Source: Desulfatiglans sp. | Lineage (GTDB): Bacteria; Desulfobacterota; DSM-4660; Desulfatiglandales; HGW-15 | Reading direction: 5' to 3' | DNA: 64,000 bases | Assembly: GCA_012513605.1 (NCBI GenBank) | Contig: JAAZBV010000102.1 | Coordinates: forward strand, 1-64,000 | The notes under the pieces: model-generated | What the model was told of the DNA's origin: nothing | Database searches by the model: none | Seen by the model: only the letters and a program-made list of their open reading frames with translations | Position numbers and translations under genes: made by a program | Shown here: one piece after another, positions 17,709 to 25,496 of the stretch | How the letters are laid out: each line of letters begins with the position of its first letter | How positions within the stretch are numbered: position 1 is the first letter of the stretch

Positions 17709-18199
17709 TTTTACTCCATTATAAATAAGTTTTAATATGAGCGTTGTAAAAAATGGATACTATAAAGTGCATATTGAACATAAAAAAACAAAAAAATATA
17801 TAAAAATTAAATATTATCTGATTTGAGACAATATTATGGTTAAGTCGTAAAATATCTATTTGTTTCAAGTGTGTAAAGAAATACACGGTGAGATAGTAAA
17901 AACCTAGGAGTCAGACACTGTCATTGCCACAAACAACACATGAAAAACGGGCTATAGGAAACCCAGGATTTAGCTTTTTAGTTTATAAATCTGGATAATA
18001 GTAGACTGACCTGTGGGCAAGGCTTGAAGACGGGCACTCTTTTGAGATAATCAGGATTAGGTTTATCTTTATAATGTCACAAGTTTTGTCACAAGTTTGT
18101 CGCAAGTTTCCCTTATCGATGTCACAGCTTGTCATAGCTTGATTTATTTTAACGAGTTGGATCATTTTGCCCTGTCCGATGGGTAAACTGAGATAAATT
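17709..18199. other. Non-coding AT-rich region with short tandem repeats
   Basis: No credible gene is seen. It must hold the promoter of the minus-strand AIPR gene. At 18075-18109, TGTCACAAGTTT occurs twice and TGTCGCAAGTTT once, with 11-12 bp periods; related TGTCACAGCT and TGTCATAGCT follow at 18120 and 18130. The stretch 18003-18040 (GACTGACCTGTGGGCAAGGC) recurs at 24297-24335. Confidence 0.55.
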
Positions 18200-18228
18200 T
18201 TGACACATGTTATTTATTTGGCTAATAT
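18200..18228 (+). promoter_or_regulatory. Sigma-70-like promoter of the alpha/beta hydrolase
   Basis: TTGACA (18200-18205) and TAATAT (18223-18228) are separated by 17 bp. This is close to the consensus, about 110 bp upstream of the start codon. Confidence 0.65.
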
Positions 18229-18337
18229 CCATAACACTTCGTTTTCTTAAAAATCCCACCTTACGAAAAACAACCCCGGAAATGTAAACCGCTAAACAAA
18301 TACAATTAACAGGTATCTTTTCATGAAGGAGGGCAAT

Positions 18338-19192
18338 ATGGGTGAAGGGAAGGTAAAGGCTAACAATATTGAAATATGGTACGAAGAATTTGGTGAATCA
18401 ACAAACCCGGCTGTACTGTTGATAATGGGAGCAGGCTGCCAGGGTATTATGTGGAATATGGAGCTGATTAATGGAATAATAAATGCCAGTTATCATGTAA
18501 TACGTTTTGATAACCGTGATACAGGGCTTTCAACATGGATAGATGATTTTAATGCGACTCCATACTCATATGAAGATATGGCCGCTGATACCATAGGCCT
18601 TATGGATGCACTGAACATAGAAAAAGCCCATATCATTGGCTGGTCAATGGGTGGAATGATCGCCCAATTAATGGCTATCCATTATCCCGATCGCGTCCTC
18701 TCTTTAACCTCATGGATGTCAACCTACTGGTCTAATGACCCGGATGTCCCGGCTATGAGTGATGAATTGATTTCTCGGTTGGCAAAAATTATGGAAACAG
18801 GGCCACCTGAGACCTTAGATGCCTTCATAGAAGGGAATGTCAAAATCTTCCGATTGATGTCCGGAAGCCGTTTTCTATTTGATGAAGGATGGATAAGATC
18901 AATTATGGAAAAATCATATATCCGTGGCTGGAGTGCCAAGATAGCCCAGAACCAGGCAGCGGCTGGCATGGCCTCTCCATCGCGACTGGAGGCATTGAGA
19001 AATCTAACCATCCCCACACTTGTGATACACGGCACTGAAGACCCTGTAATCAATTATGCCCATGGGGTTGTGTGCGCCAAGGTGATACCCGGAGCAAAAC
19101 TCTTAACACTAAAAGGTGTTGGTCATGAAATACCCGTTGAGACAATACCTGAGACGGTTGAGGCTATTCTGAAGAATTTCGGTGAAAATTAG
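18338..19192 (+). CDS. Alpha/beta-hydrolase fold protein
   Basis: I chose the ATG at 18338 because AAGGAGG (18326-18332) lies in front of it. The in-frame ATG at 18323 would place that site inside the gene. The product is 284 residues. The catalytic triad is visible: nucleophile Ser in GWSMGG, Asp in HGTEDPVI, and His in GVGHEIP. An oxyanion region precedes it (LIMGAGCQG). It resembles epoxide-hydrolase/esterase-like family members such as TetR-linked or menH-like hydrolases; the substrate is unknown. It is cytoplasmic. It has its own strong promoter and stands alone inside the accessory island. Confidence 0.85.
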   Translation: MGEGKVKANNIEIWYEEFGESTNPAVLLIMGAGCQGIMWNMELINGIINASYHVIRFDNRDTGLSTWIDDFNATPYSYEDMAADTIGLMDALNIEKAHIIGWSMGGMIAQLMAIHYPDRVLSLTSWMSTYWSNDPDVPAMSDELISRLAKIMETGPPETLDAFIEGNVKIFRLMSGSRFLFDEGWIRSIMEKSYIRGWSAKIAQNQAAAGMASPSRLEALRNLTIPTLVIHGTEDPVINYAHGVVCAKVIPGAKLLTLKGVGHEIPVETIPETVEAILKNFGEN

Positions 19193-19490
19193 CTGCAGAC
19201 TATTACCTATGGAGAGGGGCGAGAGGGGTCAGATCTCCGATTAGCTCTTGTTTGTGTGGAACGTCTATGCTTCACTGGAAAACTACAAAAGAAATGGATG
19301 ACTGTGTTAAAGAATAGCCTGAAGCTGTTTAGTCTGTCGCCGTCGCTAAAGCTATTGTGGTCAGGAAGCTTCCACCGATGTTTACAGCTTCCATCTTCGC
19401 CAAAGGCTATGACGTGAAAACATGGCGGGATAAAATGCCGACCAGATAAGGCTATTAGTTTTTTGTCTTTATGGTGCGGTGATTTTCAAT
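19193..19490. repeat. Non-coding region with blocks repeated at 23188-23505
   Basis: Block a (19216-19258) includes CCGATTAGCTCTTGTTTGTG and block b (19422-19470) includes GGCGGGATAAAATGCC. Both recur, in the same order and orientation, downstream of the binding-protein/kinase pair. Between them lie fragments of the CGCC...GGCTATG palindrome. No gene was recognised. Confidence 0.6.
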
Positions 19491-19519
19491 TTGACATAGA
19501 ACGCCTGACTCCATATACT
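19491..19519 (+). promoter_or_regulatory. Sigma-70-like promoter of the binding-protein/kinase operon
   Basis: TTGACA (19491-19496) and TATACT (19514-19519) are separated by 17 bp, 55 bp before the ATG of the binding-protein gene. Confidence 0.65.
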
Positions 19520-19573
19520 CCTTCATTGAAAAAGGGAATTTATTAATAACGACCACTAACTTAGCTAAAGAGC

Positions 19574-20734
19574 ATGCCTATGCGCATTCTTCTGATAATA
19601 TTATTATACCTTTCCATTTTAACTTCATACATATTTGCCGACCAGGAGCAGGTCAATATTGGCATCTCTCTTTCTCTTACAGGTAAATATTCATCCTTCG
19701 GCCACATGCAAAAAAACAGTTATGATCTCTGGCGGCATATTGTCAATTCCAAAGGCGGTCTCTTAGGCAGAAAGGTCAACCTGATTATCATGGACGATCA
19801 GAGCTCCACGGAGGATGCAAAGATCAATTATACCAACCTCATTGAGAAGGATCATGTCGACCTGGTGATAGGCCCCTATTCCAGCGTCATTTGCGAAGCC
19901 ATCATGCCTATCGTAGAAAAGCATAAGTATCCGACGCTGCTGCCCGCTGCATCGGCAGATCAGATATGGGAACAGGGCTTTCAATATGGCTTTGGCCTTA
20001 CCCCGCCGGCCAGCAAATATACAGTTGGTTTTCTTGAATTGCTTGTTCATTATAAATTCAAACGTATAGCCATTCTCAATGCTGACGACTCCTTTTCCAT
20101 CACACTGGCGAAAAACACTCAAAAATGGGCCAAACGGCTTGCCCTGGAAATCGTCTATCTGAATGAGTTTAAAAAGGGGACAAAAGATCTCCTGGAATTT
20201 TCCAGGGGTATTCAAAAATCTGATCCTGATGCTGTTATCGTATGCGGCCATCTTGATGAATCAGTTGATATGCGAAAAGCCCTTAAGCAGATCAACTGGT
20301 ACCCAAAGGCCTACTATGCATCAGTGGGCCCTGCTCTTACCGAGTTTCATGACATCTTAGGAGCAGATGCAGAACTGACATTTTCATCCTCTTACTGGGA
20401 GGCTGACGTCTCTGATAAATATGTGTTCAGTAAAGAATTCGCTCAACTATTCACTGAAAGATACAAGGAGCAACCCTCTTACCATGCGGCTAATGCCTAT
20501 GCAGCATGCATGATTATTGAACAGGCTGTGGAAAGAACTAAGAGTCTTGACCGCGAAGCTTTGAGACAGGTTTTTCAGACAATGAACACCCTCACTTTAA
20601 TTGGATACTATGGTGTAGACAAGGCCGGTAAACAGATCCGGCAGTTTCCAATGATCATCCAATGGCAAAATGGTAAAAAGCAGGTAGTCTGGCCAATGGA
20701 AATTCAAACAGTAGCGCCTGTTTTCAGCAGGTGA
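19574..20734 (+). CDS. Periplasmic ligand-binding protein, branched-chain amino-acid type (sensor role likely)
   Basis: The 386-residue protein has a cleavable signal peptide (hydrophobic 4-20, cleavage near IFA-DQ). It also has the two-lobe Peripla_BP_6 fold of LivJ-type proteins (IGISLSLTGKYSSFG, then DLVIGPYSSVICEA). Such proteins normally feed ABC importers, but no permease or ATPase genes follow. Instead, seven bases downstream begins a hybrid histidine kinase, so it probably presents a ligand to the kinase sensor domain, as LuxP does with LuxQ. There is no lipobox, so it should be free in the periplasm. It has its own strong promoter. Confidence 0.87.
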   Translation: MPMRILLIILLYLSILTSYIFADQEQVNIGISLSLTGKYSSFGHMQKNSYDLWRHIVNSKGGLLGRKVNLIIMDDQSSTEDAKINYTNLIEKDHVDLVIGPYSSVICEAIMPIVEKHKYPTLLPAASADQIWEQGFQYGFGLTPPASKYTVGFLELLVHYKFKRIAILNADDSFSITLAKNTQKWAKRLALEIVYLNEFKKGTKDLLEFSRGIQKSDPDAVIVCGHLDESVDMRKALKQINWYPKAYYASVGPALTEFHDILGADAELTFSSSYWEADVSDKYVFSKEFAQLFTERYKEQPSYHAANAYAACMIIEQAVERTKSLDREALRQVFQTMNTLTLIGYYGVDKAGKQIRQFPMIIQWQNGKKQVVWPMEIQTVAPVFSR

Positions 20735-20741
20735 GATTAAA

Positions 20742-23048
20742 ATGATTTTTTTATTTACAAAAAGCCTGACATTAAGGATCACCCTTGCCATTTTATTGCC
20801 GATCCTTATTCTGGGCGGCATTATCTACTTCTCTGTCTCCACCACCCTGTCTGACTTTGCCCAGAATCAGATCCAGACTGACATGATTTCCGAATCAAGA
20901 AGGATATATAATATATGCAACACCAATTTCGATAATCTGCTCCTGTCTCGTATGGCTGATGACCCTGGCGCTGTAATCATCAAAAAGGCAAGGACACTGG
21001 AACAGATCGAAGACTACTTTTCCCAGGAAGGCCATATGGGCTTTGTGCTGGACCGAAACAACAATGAAATTATTTTTCAGACAGAGGTGCCGGGTGACGC
21101 GCATACACTGAGCATACTGGCAAAACCGGCTGTGATTCCGATTTCCAAAACCATTGACCATAAAGAGTATTTTGTCTTTGCCACTGATTTTTCACCATGG
21201 AAATGGCAGTTCGTTATCATTAGAGACGCGCAGGTCTATTCAAAACTGATTAATAAAATCAAACTGCTGCAACTGTTAACTATCGGCTCTTTTGTAATGA
21301 TTGCAGTGCTCCTGATATTCTTTGTGACCCGATCCATTCACGGGCCAAGCAGGGCCATTATCTCCAGTATTGAGCGGCAGAAAAGGCCTGAATACAAAGG
21401 TGTAGATGTTTTTGAATATTTAAGCAACACCATCGCAGGCATGATGGACACCATTCGTCTGACAGAAGAAAAGTACAGCCTCGTAGTAGAGAACACAAGC
21501 CTCATCGTCTGGGAACTGGATGCAAGTTACCGCTTCACCTTTGTCAGCAAAAACATCCTTAAAGTCTTGGGGTATACATACACTGAGATTCTCGGAGAGA
21601 AGCATTCCAGGCTCACTCATGAAGATGACACAACCGCTTTAGAGCAGATTTTCGCTGATATAGCACGCACATTAAAGCCAGTTGATGCCTTTGTCCATAA
21701 GGCGCATGACAAAGAGGGAAATACTGTCATTTTTGAAACCACTGCGCTTCCATGCCTCGACGAAGCCGGAAATTTCTGTGGTTATAGGGGAATCAGTCAA
21801 AATATTACAGATAAGGTTGTGGCCCAGCGCGAGAAACAGCAGGCACAGGAAATCGCCGCAGAGCAGGCCAAACAGGCGCTGGTAGGAGAAGTGGCCGGGA
21901 AAATGGCCCATGATTTCAACAATATCCTTGGTGTCATCATGGGCACTTCGGAACTGGCCCTGGACCAATGCAAAGAGGCCGAAACGAAAGATGCCCTGCA
22001 GATCATCTTTGATCAGACCATTCGTGGTAAGAACCTTACGAAAAATCTGGTGGCATTTGCCAAGGATCAGGAACCCAGACATGAATATTTTAATGTAAAC
22101 AGTGTTATTGAATTAGTCTTGAATTTAATGAAAAAAGATTTGGCAGGCATCTCTGTCAATACTGACCTTATAGACAATGCCCCCCTCCTGCTGGCTGACC
22201 CGGGGATGATTGAACATTCCCTTGTAAATTTAATTCAAAACAGCATCCATGCATTAGGGCTGAAGAGTAATCCGCAAATATCCATTAAGACCAGGTTTTC
22301 TGAGGATGAGTTTTTTATTGAGGTCTATGACAACGGATGCGGCATCCCTGAAAATCATCTCGGTGATATCTTCACCCCCTCTTTCACCCTGAAGGGAAGC
22401 AAGGACATTACCGGTTCTTACAAATCGGGCATCAAGGGAACCGGCTATGGCATGTCAAACATTAAAAAATATATACAACAGCATAAGGGCAGCATTTCCA
22501 TTGATTCCAAATTCGGAGAATATACGCGAGTGGTTTTGACCCTGCCATTGATAAAACAGGAGCTGACTGCGCCGGAAATGGAAAAGATAAGGGATATTGT
22601 TTTCTTTTCCGGAAAGCGTATTCTGATTGTGGAAGATGAAATATCCATCTCCAGGGTTCAACACCATATGCTTTCTCAGCCACCCTGTTTGCATGAAGTG
22701 CAAATTGCAGTAAATGGCAGACATGCAATAGAACTCTTTAAAGAAAACAGCTTTGATCTTATAAGTCTTGACTTTATCTTACCCGGCGATCTGAATGGTA
22801 TGGATGTCTATCTCCATATCCGTAAAAAAAATACTACAATCCCCATCCTGTTCTTATCAGGGAACCTTGAATTCCTTGAATCTATAAAGAACCTGAAAGA
22901 GAATGACCCGTATATTGATCATCTATCCAAACCCTGCCAGAACACCGAGTATATTGTCACCGTTAACAAATTGCTCGTGAGCATTACGAAGGGTGTCAGG
23001 CCAGCACAGCTAACAAAAAATATTAATAATTTTAGACAGGGTATGTAA
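20742..23048 (+). CDS. Hybrid sensor histidine kinase with PAS and receiver domains
   Basis: The 768-residue protein has an N-terminal membrane segment (about 10-30), a periplasmic domain of about 140 residues and a second segment (about 172-195). A PAS domain follows (about 245-365, LIVWELDASYRFTFVSKNIL), then a coiled coil, a phosphoacceptor H390 in MAHDFNNILGV, and an ATPase domain with DNGCGIPE and GTGYGMSNIKK. The C-terminal receiver has IVEDE and phosphoacceptor D677 (SLDFILPG). No output domain is seen, so it must pass phosphate to another protein. It is coupled to the binding-protein gene seven bases upstream. Its TAA stop lies inside a 45-bp copy of the RdgC-partner gene end. Confidence 0.92.
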   Translation: MIFLFTKSLTLRITLAILLPILILGGIIYFSVSTTLSDFAQNQIQTDMISESRRIYNICNTNFDNLLLSRMADDPGAVIIKKARTLEQIEDYFSQEGHMGFVLDRNNNEIIFQTEVPGDAHTLSILAKPAVIPISKTIDHKEYFVFATDFSPWKWQFVIIRDAQVYSKLINKIKLLQLLTIGSFVMIAVLLIFFVTRSIHGPSRAIISSIERQKRPEYKGVDVFEYLSNTIAGMMDTIRLTEEKYSLVVENTSLIVWELDASYRFTFVSKNILKVLGYTYTEILGEKHSRLTHEDDTTALEQIFADIARTLKPVDAFVHKAHDKEGNTVIFETTALPCLDEAGNFCGYRGISQNITDKVVAQREKQQAQEIAAEQAKQALVGEVAGKMAHDFNNILGVIMGTSELALDQCKEAETKDALQIIFDQTIRGKNLTKNLVAFAKDQEPRHEYFNVNSVIELVLNLMKKDLAGISVNTDLIDNAPLLLADPGMIEHSLVNLIQNSIHALGLKSNPQISIKTRFSEDEFFIEVYDNGCGIPENHLGDIFTPSFTLKGSKDITGSYKSGIKGTGYGMSNIKKYIQQHKGSISIDSKFGEYTRVVLTLPLIKQELTAPEMEKIRDIVFFSGKRILIVEDEISISRVQHHMLSQPPCLHEVQIAVNGRHAIELFKENSFDLISLDFILPGDLNGMDVYLHIRKKNTTIPILFLSGNLEFLESIKNLKENDPYIDHLSKPCQNTEYIVTVNKLLVSITKGVRPAQLTKNINNFRQGM

Positions 23049-23089
23049 AGCCCGTATTCTTAAACTGGATTTCTCAGGTGAAGGAATAA
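23045..23089 (+). pseudogene. Third copy of the RdgC-partner gene end (14 codons)
   Basis: Read in its own frame this gives VKPVFLNWISQVKE and a stop, matching the end of the gene at 14129-14653 at 39 of 45 bases. It overlaps the last codon and stop of the histidine kinase in another frame. It marks the right junction of the insert that starts after the second copy at 15895. Confidence 0.8.
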
Positions 23090-23539
23090 AAGGCAGAAAA
23101 ACCAACTCTGTTTGATAACCGCGAAAATCACGAAATACACGAAATGTTATTATAAACCAGCTTCATTGAAAAATATTTTTCATAGTGGGAAAGGGGTCAC
23201 CGATTAGCTCTTGTTTGTTTGGATGGAATATTTAGGCTTATTTGCTTTATAGAAATAAGTTGGGAAAGGAATTGTGGGAGATAATCACCTATAAGAGGCG
23301 GGGTAAAGTTAAGGGTATTTTGAGAAGATAAAAATGGATTCCCTCCTTCGAGGGAATGACGTTTGAGTCCAATTCCTTTATCGGAGCCAGGAAATGACAG
23401 TGGTGTAGTAAATTTCACAACTTCGCGCTGCATATTCAAGGTTTCCGATGTGACAAGATGGTGGGATAAAATGCCAGCCAGGAAAGGCTGGCAGGTTTTT
23501 CTGTCCTTCCTTACAGCTTTAAGTTTCTCAAGAGTGTCG
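23090..23539. repeat. Non-coding region with several dispersed repeats
   Basis: Blocks a (23188-23222) and b (23460-23505) match the same blocks near 19216 and 19422. At 23335-23365 lies ATTCCCTC-CTTC-GAGGGAAT, the common hairpin whose complement reads RHSLEGGNP when translated. No gene is supported here. Confidence 0.65.
23473..23500 (+). terminator. Rho-independent-type terminator
   Basis: GCCAGCC and GGCTGGC form a 7-bp stem with a 6-base loop, followed by AGG and five Ts. It could end transcripts coming from the histidine kinase operon. Confidence 0.5.
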
Positions 23540-23582
23540 TTGACAAAGCCATATTGTGATGCCATAATGCAACCACATTATG
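23540..23582 (+). promoter_or_regulatory. Promoter and overlapping operator of the vapBC operon
   Basis: TTGACA (23540-23545) and CATAAT (23563-23568) are separated by 17 bp. An inverted repeat CATAATG-N6-CATTATG (23563-23582) covers the -10 box. This position suits autoregulation by the antitoxin, which is common in such modules. Confidence 0.6.
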
Positions 23583-23611
23583 ACTGCACCAATCATGGGG
23601 AGGATGAGGCT

Positions 23612-23869
23612 ATGAAGACAATAACTATAAGGGGCATTGAAGAAAAGTTATCCGAAAAATGTAAAAAAATTGCAGAGCAAGATGGAAAAAGTCTAAATCA
23701 ATTCGTACTTGATACGCTCAAGGATCGGGTGGGGTTTAAAAAAACAAAAAAGCATAACGTTGTTTACAATGACATGGATCACCTTTTTGGCATATGGTCA
23801 GAGGATGATTACAAAACGATTCAGGATAAAATAGATTCGGAACGTAAAATTGATAAAGAACTATGGTAA
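23612..23869 (+). CDS. vapB: VapB-like antitoxin (ribbon-helix-helix type)
   Basis: I start the gene at ATG 23612, which follows GGGGAGG. An upstream in-frame extension would run through repeats. The 85-residue product begins MKTITIRGIEEKLSEKCKKI, then SLNQFVLDTLKDRV, a ribbon-helix-helix DNA-binding pattern. Its C-terminal half (FGIWSEDDYKTIQDKI) matches the toxin-wrapping tail common in antitoxins for PIN toxins. Its last codons overlap the toxin start. It should neutralise VapC and repress the promoter at 23540. Confidence 0.85.
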   Translation: MKTITIRGIEEKLSEKCKKIAEQDGKSLNQFVLDTLKDRVGFKKTKKHNVVYNDMDHLFGIWSEDDYKTIQDKIDSERKIDKELW

Positions 23870-24258
23870 TGAATAACATACTTATAGATACCAATATCTA
23901 TACATCCGCCCTGAAGGGAGATCATGAAACAATCATTGTTCTCCAGCGAACAAGGGAAATTGGCATATGCTCAATTACCATAGGTGAACTGCTTTCAGGG
24001 TTTAAGGCAGGTAATAGAGAAAAAAAGAATAGAGAGGAATTGTCAGAATTTCTTGATATGCCACGGGTTAACGTTTATGGAGTGGATGAAAACACCGCTG
24101 AATTTTATTCTGCGGTTATAAATAACCTGAGAAACAAAGGCAAACCCATACCAACTAATGATATATGGATAGCCGCAGTAGCCTTCCAGTACGGGTTCCC
24201 ATTATTCACAAAAGATAAACATTTTGAATATGTGCCGGGGCTGGTACTTGTCTCCTGA
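23863..24258 (+). CDS. vapC: VapC-like PIN-domain toxin ribonuclease
   Basis: The 131-residue PIN-domain protein has the acidic metal-binding residues D9 (LIDTNIY), E42 (TIGELLSGF), D100 (TNDIWIAA) and D118 (FTKDKHF). VapC toxins cleave RNA, often tRNA or rRNA, when the antitoxin decays. The start overlaps the antitoxin gene by 7 bp; a second ATG at 23869 is also possible. It is the last gene of the accessory island. Confidence 0.9.
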   Translation: MVMNNILIDTNIYTSALKGDHETIIVLQRTREIGICSITIGELLSGFKAGNREKKNREELSEFLDMPRVNVYGVDENTAEFYSAVINNLRNKGKPIPTNDIWIAAVAFQYGFPLFTKDKHFEYVPGLVLVS

Positions 24259-24452
24259 AAATATGCTGAGGTCTTGCTGTTCTGATATTCGCAGGGGACT
24301 GGCCCGTGGGCAATGCTTGAAGTGGTGTACTCTATAATAAACAGCCCTATATAATCTCCGATTCTCATTATTATTTTTAATTCGACTTTACAATTTCTCG
24401 TACTAAAATGAATGTATAATTGATAAAATTTCATATCATGAGGTCACTTTTC
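24259..24452. other. Spacer before thiM
   Basis: It contains the second copy (24297-24335) of a repeat seen at 18003-18040. TATAAT (24416-24421) could be the -10 of thiM, though no good -35 is present. I saw no thiamine-pyrophosphate riboswitch. Confidence 0.4.
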
Positions 24453-25259
24453 ATGAACAATGGTAAAACCAGTATCTGGCCGGAGATAGAATTAATCCGA
24501 AGCAAGGCGCCTCTTATCCATAACATCACCAATTATGTGGTCATGAGCATCACTGCTGATGCATTGATTGCTATTGGCGCATCTCCTGTTATGGCCCATG
24601 CAGTTGAGGAGGCAGAAGAAATGACAGGCATTGCCCAGGCGCTGGTCATTAACATCGGTACACTCAGCGATGCATGGATCAAATCCATGATAAAGTCCGG
24701 CATTGAAGCAAACAAAAGGAATATCCCTGTAGTTTTTGATCCGGTTGGAAGCGGGGCCACGGGTTACAGGACCGATACAGCCAGACAATTGATAAAAGAG
24801 ATTCACCCATCGGTTATACGCGGTAATGCATCTGAGATAAGATCTTTGATCCGATCGAACAGCGGCACAAAAGGCGTGGACAGTATTCATACGCCGGAGG
24901 ATGTTATAAATGATGCACGCGAGCTTTCATCATCTTTTAACTGTGTTGTTTCTGTAAGTGGTTCGGTGGATCTGATTGTCGAGAGAAATACTGTGGTCAG
25001 GATAGCAAATGGGCACCCGCTCATGTCTATGGTTACGGGCATGGGTTGTACAGCAAGCGCCATTACAGGGGCATTCATGGCGGTTAATTCATCCCCATTT
25101 AAGGCGGCCATTAATACAATGGGGCTCATGGGGATAGCAGGGGAAATAGCGGCAGAACGTTCATCAGGGCCGGGCAGTTTTAAAATTAATTTTCTGGATG
25201 CCCTTTATAATGTTCAGGAATCGGATATTGTGAATCGTTTAAAGATACAGGGTATTTGA
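24453..25259 (+). CDS. thiM: Hydroxyethylthiazole kinase
   Basis: I chose ATG 24453, with GAGGT eight bases upstream and the usual family N-terminus after it. The 268-residue protein has PLIHNITNYVVM near the N-terminus, GASPVMAHA, FDPVGSGATGYR, RGNASEI and GMGCTASAITGAF, whose Cys is the conserved catalytic-loop residue. It phosphorylates 4-methyl-5-(2-hydroxyethyl)thiazole to salvage the thiazole half of thiamine. No other thiamine genes are adjacent, and no riboswitch was seen upstream, so regulation is unclear. It is cytoplasmic and normally a trimer. Confidence 0.95.
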   Translation: MNNGKTSIWPEIELIRSKAPLIHNITNYVVMSITADALIAIGASPVMAHAVEEAEEMTGIAQALVINIGTLSDAWIKSMIKSGIEANKRNIPVVFDPVGSGATGYRTDTARQLIKEIHPSVIRGNASEIRSLIRSNSGTKGVDSIHTPEDVINDARELSSSFNCVVSVSGSVDLIVERNTVVRIANGHPLMSMVTGMGCTASAITGAFMAVNSSPFKAAINTMGLMGIAGEIAAERSSGPGSFKINFLDALYNVQESDIVNRLKIQGI

Positions 25260-25496
25260 ACAGGCCCCCTATGCAAAACAAATAATAACTATTCAGCAAA
25301 AACCAGTGAAAAATCAATGGCAAGTAACCTGGAATATAAGATTATATATAATGCTGGCCACCGGCATAAGCATGACAGAGACAAGGCCCGCCAAAATATC
25401 GGCGGGAGTCTCTACGATGGTAATATGATGCAGTGAGTCAAATCGGATGTTCCCATGTGGAATGACTGGTATTTATGGGGTGCATAGTTGCTGCTA

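Noticed and set aside
17983-18165. Minus-strand frame of 60 residues
   Set aside because: It lies over the tandem TGTCACAAGTTT repeats, has no ribosome site and no family features.
23197-23565. Minus-strand open frame containing RHSLEGGNP
   Set aside because: It runs across the ATTCCCTC...GAGGGAAT hairpin repeat and other non-coding repeats; such translated repeat segments are typical of spurious frames.
24259-24452. Thiamine-pyrophosphate riboswitch before thiM
   Set aside because: The conserved CTGAGA and the ACCCTTT/GAACCTG segments are not present.
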